Below are positions 39,308 to 44,800 of a stretch of 44,800 nucleotides of DNA, piece after piece. A program made the translations under genes and the position numbers. Origin of the DNA: CAYTET01 sp964436975 (lineage in GTDB: Bacteria; Bacillota_I; Bacilli_A; Erysipelotrichales; Erysipelotrichaceae); assembly GCA_964436975.1 (NCBI GenBank), contig CAYTET010000005.1, positions 1-44,800 of the forward strand. The letters are read 5' to 3'. Numbering within the stretch: the stretch's first letter is position 1; each line of letters begins with the position of its first letter. The notes beneath the pieces are model-generated. The model was not told where the DNA came from. It did no database searches and worked only from the letters and a program-made list of their open reading frames with translations.

Positions 39308-40921
39308 TTATTCCAGTCTTAAGCCTTCGATGACATCGGCCGTATCATCAGCCGCCCGGACAATCTTTAAAGTATCGCCGGCTTTGACAAACGGCAGCAG
39401 ATCGGAAGCCGTGATGGCCAGCCGGTAGTGCAGACCGGTCGAGGCGGTAATGTAGTAATAGGTATCGCCGCTGATAACCGCACTGCTGATATCGGCTACG
39501 GTAATCTCATCAGTGACCGTGTTGCCGACACTGCTGGAGGTGTCGCCGATCATCTGCAGATAATTGCGGGCCGCCTTGACGATGCCGTCGGAAGAAGTGG
39601 TGACGCTGACTTTCTGGTAATCGGTGACCGAAACAAAGGCATAAGCTTTAACCAGTCCCGAAGCATCCTTTAACGACAGCATATAAACAGGACTGCCATG
39701 CAGATTAATCAGCAGCGGGAAGTTGGTCGTGTAATTCTTTTCCTGAACGGCGCCCTTGGCACTGTTCATCGCTGAATACTCCTCGGCTCCTGGGCATGAC
39801 ACATAGGTGGCCTGATGGGTACGCAGATTCACCAGCACAAAGCCCAGATTGGATTCATCCGATTTTACCGAAGTGATGCCGGAATACATCCAGACATCGC
39901 CGTCCTGCTGAAAATAGGTATAGCCGTCGGTCAGATGGGTAACCCCCACCTGTTCAAAGACCGAATTCCAGAAACCGTTCTGATAATCGCCGTGGTTGTT
40001 GACCTCTTCGGTAATCAGGCTGGCGGGATAGACATTGTCAATCCAGGCCGGCACATCACCGACTTTGTATTTGGCTAATTTGCCGGTGACCGCATCGCAG
40101 GTTATGACTCCGGCGACTTTCTTCATCATGCCGACGCCGGATACGGAATAGTATTCCTGCACCCAGAAAGGATGGCCGGTCTCATCAATCTCAAAATCGG
40201 CCGTTCCCCTGATCAATGTCGGATAATGAATATAAATGTGTCTTTCCAGATCTTCTAAAAAGAATGAGCCTTTGGTGTAATGAATGCCGCCATCGACTTT
40301 TACAAGCTGGGAAGCTCCGGTTGTCGAATCGACCATGATATAGCCCGGGGTGCCGGAGGAGCGGTTGGTAAACCATTTGACCATATCCGTATAGTCAATC
40401 GGGGTTACCCGCACCAGCCGGCCCTGATAGGTGATCTGGGTGTATTCAGAGCTGACATCAAACTGGGAGACATAATCGGCCAGCTGGCCCATGGTCCGGT
40501 CGCCCAGCTGCTCGGTTGAATCACGGTCCAGCAGCGGCACGGTATCAAAATCAACTTCGCTGACCGCCGCGCTGAAACTCTCCGCCGTATCAATCGTTAT
40601 CCGGCTGGCCCAGCCGCGGGCATTGAAAAACGGACTCAGGGCCACATTGATTATTACCACTGTGACAATAGGCACCCAGCACAGGTAAAACCAGCGCTTG
40701 GAAGCTATTTTTGAGCGGGGCTTGTTTTCTTTTTTCAGCCGGGCATCAATGGCCTTGACCAGACCGAAAACAGCCACCAGAACAATAGCGACCAAAGCCA
40801 GCCAGCTGGCCTGGATATTCAAAGGCGGCAGGGTTATCAGAGCCCAGACAACTAAGGCAATAAGAACCAGAATAATCATCACAATCACAAATGTTCTGCC
40901 TCTGTGTTTTTTAACTGTCAT
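39308..40921 (-). CDS. Large membrane-anchored protein of unknown function
   Basis: A 537-residue protein: three helices in the first 95 residues (about 10-28, 36-55, 74-95), then a 440-residue extracytoplasmic part rich in beta strands. It contains motifs such as GTPGYIMVDSTTGASQLVK, HPFWVQEYYSVSG, VWMYSGITSVKSDESNLGFV and GAEEYSAMNSAKGAVQ. Similar proteins are widespread in Bacillota, and parts resemble PepSY-like repeats; I know of no function. Start at 40921 (MTVKKHRG) is set by GGAGG six bases upstream; it overlaps the AAC(3)-like gene by 11 bases. Confidence 0.75.
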   Translation of the reverse strand: MTVKKHRGRTFVIVMIILVLIALVVWALITLPPLNIQASWLALVAIVLVAVFGLVKAIDARLKKENKPRSKIASKRWFYLCWVPIVTVVIINVALSPFFNARGWASRITIDTAESFSAAVSEVDFDTVPLLDRDSTEQLGDRTMGQLADYVSQFDVSSEYTQITYQGRLVRVTPIDYTDMVKWFTNRSSGTPGYIMVDSTTGASQLVKVDGGIHYTKGSFFLEDLERHIYIHYPTLIRGTADFEIDETGHPFWVQEYYSVSGVGMMKKVAGVITCDAVTGKLAKYKVGDVPAWIDNVYPASLITEEVNNHGDYQNGFWNSVFEQVGVTHLTDGYTYFQQDGDVWMYSGITSVKSDESNLGFVLVNLRTHQATYVSCPGAEEYSAMNSAKGAVQEKNYTTNFPLLINLHGSPVYMLSLKDASGLVKAYAFVSVTDYQKVSVTTSSDGIVKAARNYLQMIGDTSSSVGNTVTDEITVADISSAVISGDTYYYITASTGLHYRLAITASDLLPFVKAGDTLKIVRAADDTADVIEGLRLE

Positions 40922-41747
40922 TTTCATCCTCCGTATTACCCGAATCAAGGTATTTTTTCTGCAGATAGGAAGTCGCAAAATCAACTGCTTCACTGAACTT
41001 GAACAGCCGGCTGACGGCTGAGCCGACATGACCGACCGTCACCATCTTCTTTTCCTCCATCGCTGCCCCGATCTCGGCAAACTCATCGCTGTTTAGATCG
41101 ATCTCCAGATACTTGCGCCAGCGCTGCTGGCCGCTTCTGACGGCCCCGCCGGTCAGCATGACCGGCCGCACATTGCTGCGGTACTCCGCCAAATGCATTC
41201 CGGTGCATCTTTCATATCCGACGCCGATCAGCAGAATGTAGGAAGGCAGCTGGTAAAGCTGGCCCAGCGGCGACTGCTCGCTGAGGGCAAAGTCCAAAGG
41301 CTGCCGGTGTGTAATCATTTTAGCATATTTGCCCCAGGCACCAAAGGCACATGAGGGATGGCTGGAAAACAGACAGCCCGGCCGGCGGGCCAGATTGCGC
41401 GGGATGCTGCCCATATAGTCATATTCACTGGCCAGCGGATCAAAGCCGGGCGTATTTTCGCGTAGCTTGTCCCACAGATTGCGGGCCAGAGGCGGATTGG
41501 ACCAGCTGGCCGGCTCGGAATTGCTGCTGACCTGCAGCGGAACAACCAGGGTTCCCTGCTCGCCTACTGTCTCCATCAGGGCATCCACAGCGGTTTCCGC
41601 TCCGCCGATGACATAGCCGATGGAGCTCAGTGAACTGTGCACTTCCAGAATCATGCCGTCTTTTACACCCAGACGGCCCAGCTGGGATACCAGATCAGCC
41701 GCCGACAGGGCCTGGGTTATCGGCCGGTCTTTCTTATATGAGCCCAT
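40911..41747 (-). CDS. AAC(3)-family N-acetyltransferase
   Basis: A 278-residue protein of the aminoglycoside 3-N-acetyltransferase/YokD/FrbF fold. Typical parts are LEVHSSLSSIGYVIGGAETA, GTLVVPLQ, SHPSCAFGAWG with the active-site histidine, and LLIGVGYERCTGMHLAEYR. The family uses acetyl-CoA; many chromosomal members do not give resistance and their substrates are unknown. It overlaps the upstream thioredoxin gene by 14 bases, so it is a full member of this operon. Confidence 0.9.
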   Translation of the reverse strand: MGSYKKDRPITQALSAADLVSQLGRLGVKDGMILEVHSSLSSIGYVIGGAETAVDALMETVGEQGTLVVPLQVSSNSEPASWSNPPLARNLWDKLRENTPGFDPLASEYDYMGSIPRNLARRPGCLFSSHPSCAFGAWGKYAKMITHRQPLDFALSEQSPLGQLYQLPSYILLIGVGYERCTGMHLAEYRSNVRPVMLTGGAVRSGQQRWRKYLEIDLNSDEFAEIGAAMEEKKMVTVGHVGSAVSRLFKFSEAVDFATSYLQKKYLDSGNTEDENDS

Positions 41748-42198
41748 AACCGCTCAGCCAGTCGACCAGATCGGCATATTCGACTGTCTTCTCCTTGATG
41801 CTGACGGCATGGCCGTCCACCACAATATAAGTCGTCGGCATCCAGACCAGCTTATAGAGATAGTTATTGATCAGATTATTGGTATATTCGTCATCGGCCT
41901 CCCCGGGTGTAGGCACAAAGTAGATCCGGATTTCGTAGTTGTCAATCAGCTTCTGCAGCGTAACCTTGTATTCCTTGCAGGAATCACAGTCACTGGTGCC
42001 GGCATACAGCACAAACGTGTCGCCGTTATCGAATTTTTCAATAATGCTGGCCGGCGGCATGGCGAAAATATCGCCCTTGTCCCCTTTGATGACAACTTCA
42101 CCCTGGGCCGGGGGATTGTCATTATAGACCCCGCTGCCGCAGCCGGTCATACCGAGGGCAAGAATAAGAACTGCCAATATCATACGGGCTGTTTTCAT
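41734..42198 (-). CDS. Thioredoxin-fold lipoprotein (CDSC), copy A
   Basis: A 154-residue lipoprotein: signal peptide with lipobox GMTGC (Cys20), then a compact thioredoxin fold with active site Cys71-Asp-Ser-Cys74 and cis-proline segment WMPTTYIVVDG. Its redox role would be outside the membrane. It is 4 bases overlapped with copy B and clearly a paralogue of it. No DsbB- or CcdA-like partner is encoded in the window. Confidence 0.88.
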   Translation of the reverse strand: MKTARMILAVLILALGMTGCGSGVYNDNPPAQGEVVIKGDKGDIFAMPPASIIEKFDNGDTFVLYAGTSDCDSCKEYKVTLQKLIDNYEIRIYFVPTPGEADDEYTNNLINNYLYKLVWMPTTYIVVDGHAVSIKEKTVEYADLVDWLSGYGLI

Positions 42199-42662
42199 TG
42201 CGCTTCACCTGCCTTGCTTAAAAAGCTCTGTTCTAAAAGCCAATCCGTCAGCTGCTGGTAATCCAGTGTCTTTTCCCGGCTGTCGATAACCTGGCCGTCA
42301 CGAATAAGATATGTCGTCGGAGTATAAGCCAGTCCGGTGAAGACCTCATCAATCAGCTTCTGGGTCTGATCGGCTTCATTGGCGTCATCCGAGGGCATGT
42401 AGAGAATAACTATATCATAGTCATCCACTACCTGCTTTAAGGTTTCCTGATACTGCTGGCAGCTGTCGCAGTCACTCTGGCCGATATAAACCACAAAGGT
42501 ATACTTCTCATCGATCAGTTCCTGGATCTGGCTGGCTGAAGCGGCCACAACTTTGCCGTACTGGCCGGCAATGTAGGTCTGGCCGTAAACAATATTGACC
42601 TGGCGGCTGCAGCCGGTCAGAACCAGCGCCAGCAGAAAGGCGGTCATAATCTTTTTAAGCAT
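42195..42662 (-). CDS. Thioredoxin-fold lipoprotein (CDSC), copy B
   Basis: A 155-residue paralogue of copy A: lipobox VLTGC (Cys18), active site Cys65-Asp-Ser-Cys68, cis-proline segment YTPTTYLIRDG. The same lengths and motif spacing show an old tandem duplication. Its start abuts the stop of the PgpA-like gene by one base. Confidence 0.88.
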   Translation of the reverse strand: MLKKIMTAFLLALVLTGCSRQVNIVYGQTYIAGQYGKVVAASASQIQELIDEKYTFVVYIGQSDCDSCQQYQETLKQVVDDYDIVILYMPSDDANEADQTQKLIDEVFTGLAYTPTTYLIRDGQVIDSREKTLDYQQLTDWLLEQSFLSKAGEAQ

Positions 42663-43147
42663 CAGATCTCATCTTCCGGATCGGCCAGATGGGCCAGCTT
42701 GCTGGCGGCCGCGGCGGCAATAGCGCCGACTATATCATCCAGAAAGCAGTGACAGTGGCTTTTATCGTCATTAAGCCGGCCGATAATGCCCGGCTTTATT
42801 TTATCAATATAGCCGAAATTAGTCAGGGCAATTGAACCGTAGATATTGCAGATGGAATAAGCCACAACTTCATCAATGCCAAACAGGCCGGCATCGTCCA
42901 GCAGCAGCTGCTGCAGCTGCTTGTTGCTCATGCGGTCCTGCTCGGCGGCTGTGTCCAGCTCAATGGCGGTCATGACTGCATTTTCGGTCTCGTCTTTGTC
43001 CAATACCCCGCTGATGCAGGCTAAAACCTTGGCTTCCTGCTGGTGCAGCTCCGGATGGTATTTCCCCTGCAGCAGCACAACCAGTTCAACCAGGTCCTTC
43101 AGCACAACTCCCCGCTGCTTCAATAATTCGACACATTTGTCATACAT
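42662..43147 (-). CDS. Phosphatidylglycerophosphatase A-like protein
   Basis: A 161-residue soluble protein of the PgpA family. Conserved blocks are AIELDTAAEQ, GLFGIDEVVAYSICNIYGSI, and NDDKSHCHCFLDDIVGAIAA with the acidic pair expected in the active site. PgpA dephosphorylates phosphatidylglycerol phosphate, but the short soluble Bacillota form (YutG-like) is less well studied. Start at 43147 (MYDKCVEL) has AAGGAG nine bases upstream. Confidence 0.85.
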   Translation of the reverse strand: MYDKCVELLKQRGVVLKDLVELVVLLQGKYHPELHQQEAKVLACISGVLDKDETENAVMTAIELDTAAEQDRMSNKQLQQLLLDDAGLFGIDEVVAYSICNIYGSIALTNFGYIDKIKPGIIGRLNDDKSHCHCFLDDIVGAIAAAAASKLAHLADPEDEI

Positions 43148-43160
43148 AGTTTGATTCTCC

Positions 43161-44102
43161 TTACAGTATCTCAATCAGATTTGATTTTTCATAAGCCCTG
43201 ACGGCTTGGTCCAGGCTGTCCATACTAAGCTGCCGGCAGACAGTATCCTGGCTCATCAGCGTACAGCCGGCGGCCGTCAGACCATAGACCAGAGCCTGTC
43301 TGAACGGGCGGTCATAATATTCGGCAGCCAGCAATCCGGCCAGCATGGCATCCCCGCCGCCGGAGCCGTTGACAATATCCATCTTCTCCCCTGGCAGATG
43401 ATAGAACTGCTGTCCGTCGGAGCCAATCAGACCGTCGGCCCCCAGCGATATCACCGGCTGCTTTACGCCGGCCTGTAAAAACCAGGCCAGCATCGGCTTA
43501 TAGTCTGAAGCCTGCTGCAGCGGCCGACCGCTGTAGGTCATTGCTTCCAGCCGGTTCGGCTTGAGCATGGTCAGATCAGCCAGATAAGGCTTGATCCGGC
43601 CGGCCTTGGCCGCAGACACCGGATCCGCAAAAAGCCGGCACTTTACCCGCGTGAAGATTTTTTCAAGCTGGTCCGGGGACAGATTGGCATCACAGACCAC
43701 CATATCATCAGCTGCCAGCGGCAGCATGGCCTCAATGGCCCGGTCAATATCGAAGCGGGCCAGAAGGGTCATATCAGATATTGCCATGCACATTTCGCCA
43801 TTGCTGTCTTCAACAGCCAGATAAGCCGAACTGGCGGCATTTTCAATCAGCTGGCAGTCCGCTATATCCATTTTCATGTCCAGACAGTCCTCCCGGCCCT
43901 GCCGGCCGAAGCTGTCATCCGCAAAAGCCGTCATGAAATGAACCGGGCAGCCCAGCAGGGCCAGATTGGCCGCAATATTGTGCCCGACCCCGCCAAAGCT
44001 GTAAGAAAGCGTGCCGGGATTGGAGTCCGCCGGAACCAGCTTATGGAATGACCGGCCGACAATATCGATATTCATGCCGCCCAGAACATAAAGCTTTCTC
44101 AT
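43161..44102 (-). CDS. PfkB-family sugar kinase, probably pseudouridine kinase
   Basis: A 313-residue ribokinase-fold kinase. The N-terminus GGMNIDIVGRSF with DSNPG and GGVGHNIAANLALLG matches pseudouridine kinase (PsuK) better than ribokinase or fructokinase. The anion-hole and catalytic base segment reads NGSGGGDAMLAGL, where GAGDA is more usual; the Asp is kept. No pseudouridine glycosidase gene is adjacent. It overlaps the stop of the thioredoxin gene upstream by 4 bases. Confidence 0.85.
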   Translation of the reverse strand: MRKLYVLGGMNIDIVGRSFHKLVPADSNPGTLSYSFGGVGHNIAANLALLGCPVHFMTAFADDSFGRQGREDCLDMKMDIADCQLIENAASSAYLAVEDSNGEMCMAISDMTLLARFDIDRAIEAMLPLAADDMVVCDANLSPDQLEKIFTRVKCRLFADPVSAAKAGRIKPYLADLTMLKPNRLEAMTYSGRPLQQASDYKPMLAWFLQAGVKQPVISLGADGLIGSDGQQFYHLPGEKMDIVNGSGGGDAMLAGLLAAEYYDRPFRQALVYGLTAAGCTLMSQDTVCRQLSMDSLDQAVRAYEKSNLIEIL

Positions 44103-44683
44103 GACTTGGCCGGCTCGGTCAGCGCCTTAAAGGACTCATCCAGAAGATAATTAAGATACTTAAGCTGACTCTCAGTCATCTTTTCTTCCCGGGCATTATG
44201 ACCGTTGACCGTGCCGATGTGCAGTCCCATGACAACGCCCTTCTGAATGTACATGATGGTCGGGAAATAAAAGACTTTCTCGCCATCGACATCCGTATTG
44301 ATCTTATCCCCGCACAGATCCATCAGCTCATCCATGCTGTCTTCGTCCTGGTTGTTTACTTCCAATAGAAAATTGACATAGCCGACATTGTAGCCGTATT
44401 TTTCACAGTAAGTATCCAATACCGGCACAAGCTCCAGACACCATGAGCATTCCGGCTCGCCAAAATAGATGATCATCGTCTTGCCGTCTTTAATGGCCGC
44501 AACGGCATCAGCCACTGTCATATCAACAAAATGACTGGGGTTGTTGGCCGTTCCCTCATAGCCTGACATGTCGCTTATTTCGCCCTGGGGCTGGTCATAG
44601 GCAATTTCCGTTTTTCCGGTACAGCCGGCCGTCATCGCCAGCACTGTAAATATGACGGCGGCCCACAAAATTAGTTTTTTCAT
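44099..44683 (-). CDS. Thioredoxin-fold lipoprotein (CSWC)
   Basis: A 194-residue lipoprotein: lipobox MTAGC (Cys21), thioredoxin fold with Cys79-Ser-Trp-Cys82 and FPTIMYIQKG as the cis-proline segment. It is larger than copies A and B and separate from them. It is first in the operon. No Shine-Dalgarno site precedes the ATG, and a -10-like TAAAAT lies 9 bases before it, so the mRNA may be leaderless. Confidence 0.87.
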   Translation of the reverse strand: MKKLILWAAVIFTVLAMTAGCTGKTEIAYDQPQGEISDMSGYEGTANNPSHFVDMTVADAVAAIKDGKTMIIYFGEPECSWCLELVPVLDTYCEKYGYNVGYVNFLLEVNNQDEDSMDELMDLCGDKINTDVDGEKVFYFPTIMYIQKGVVMGLHIGTVNGHNAREEKMTESQLKYLNYLLDESFKALTEPAKS

Positions 44684-44692
44684 AATGGCTAT

Positions 44693-44698
44693 ATTTTA
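44693..44698 (-). promoter_or_regulatory. Possible -10 box of the thioredoxin-lipoprotein operon
   Basis: TAAAAT on the minus strand with TTTAAT 16 bases upstream, 9 bases before the ATG at 44683. Weak -35; the spacing equals that at the 2729 gene. Confidence 0.4.
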
Positions 44699-44747
44699 AC
44701 ACTTTTGCCTGCTTATTAAAACTGTGCGGCTCCTAACAAAAAGGGCC

Positions 44748-44791
44748 TGAAGTGAAAAGTTAAATTCCACTTCAAGGGAATAGAAGTGGAA
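44748..44791. repeat. Cluster of GAAGTG repeats at the window end
   Basis: TGAAGTG (44748-44754), its complement within TTCCACTTC (44765-44773), and GAAGTGGAA (44783-44791). The last two form a 9-base hairpin with a 9-base loop. It looks like a protein-binding array or the edge of a mobile element, which cannot be decided here. Confidence 0.5.
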
Positions 44792-44800
44792 ATTAGTCAT

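Noticed and set aside
40911..41747. AAC(3)-like gene as an acquired aminoglycoside resistance gene
   Set aside because: It is embedded in an operon with overlapping genes and matches the composition of its neighbours; nothing suggests transfer, and many chromosomal members confer no resistance.

Overview
The window reads as chromosomal DNA of a Bacillota bacterium. It has strong GGAGG-type Shine-Dalgarno sites, TTGACA/TATAAT promoters, many lipobox lipoproteins, FeoB with a small Cys-rich partner, tandem MgtE, a TPP riboswitch in front of thiT, and CcpA/LacI-like operators. Base composition is moderate to high for the phylum, with very frequent GCCGGC words. An Erysipelotrichia-like gut anaerobe is my guess; nothing in the window proves it. 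No prophage, CRISPR array or complete insertion sequence was seen.

Layout. 1-2358 (-): ATPase (cut by the window edge) and two-domain permease of an Fe3+/polyamine/phosphonate-type ABC importer, behind a consensus promoter overlapped by LacI/CcpA-type operators. 2729-4402 (+): unrecognised membrane protein. 4445-9738: a ferrous-iron and metal island with an HMA protein, two DtxR-family regulators, a FeoB-associated peptide, feoB, two FeoA proteins and a ZIP transporter, tied together by repeated GGTTAG/AGTTA dyads. This stretch also carries two apparent single-base frameshifts and a 10-N gap. 9795-12825: a tannase-like esterase lipoprotein and a broken HdeD-like gene. 12961-13875: tRNA-Arg(CCT) and an acidic-tailed protein. 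13939-18853 (-): sirtuin, MATE transporter, and a two-gene surface unit (NAGPA-type glycosidase plus a membrane-anchored repeat protein). 19004-23821 (-): gdhA, deoD and two mgtE paralogues. 23910-26026 (-): two-component system. 26139-27849 (+): TPP riboswitch, thiT, Ntdp-like phosphatase, free-Met-(R)-sulfoxide reductase. 27833-28835 (-): azlD and azlC. 29006-30862 (+): ABC exporter. 31560-34472 (+): VTC, DUF4956 and DUF4353 genes. 34540-39124 (-): a pilus-like cluster with PilT and PilC but no PilB. 39308-44683 (-): three thioredoxin-fold lipoproteins with a sugar kinase, a PgpA-like protein, an AAC(3)-like acetyltransferase and a large membrane protein.

The two best candidates for an undescribed system are the PilT-only pseudopilus cluster, whose four small proteins lack a normal prepilin cleavage site and which is headed by a transglutaminase-like lipoprotein, and the thioredoxin-lipoprotein operon. 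The best regulatory story is the feo operator array. The defects at about 8.1-8.9 kb could be assembly errors; the HdeD gene at 12.7 kb carries more than one lesion and is more likely truly decayed.
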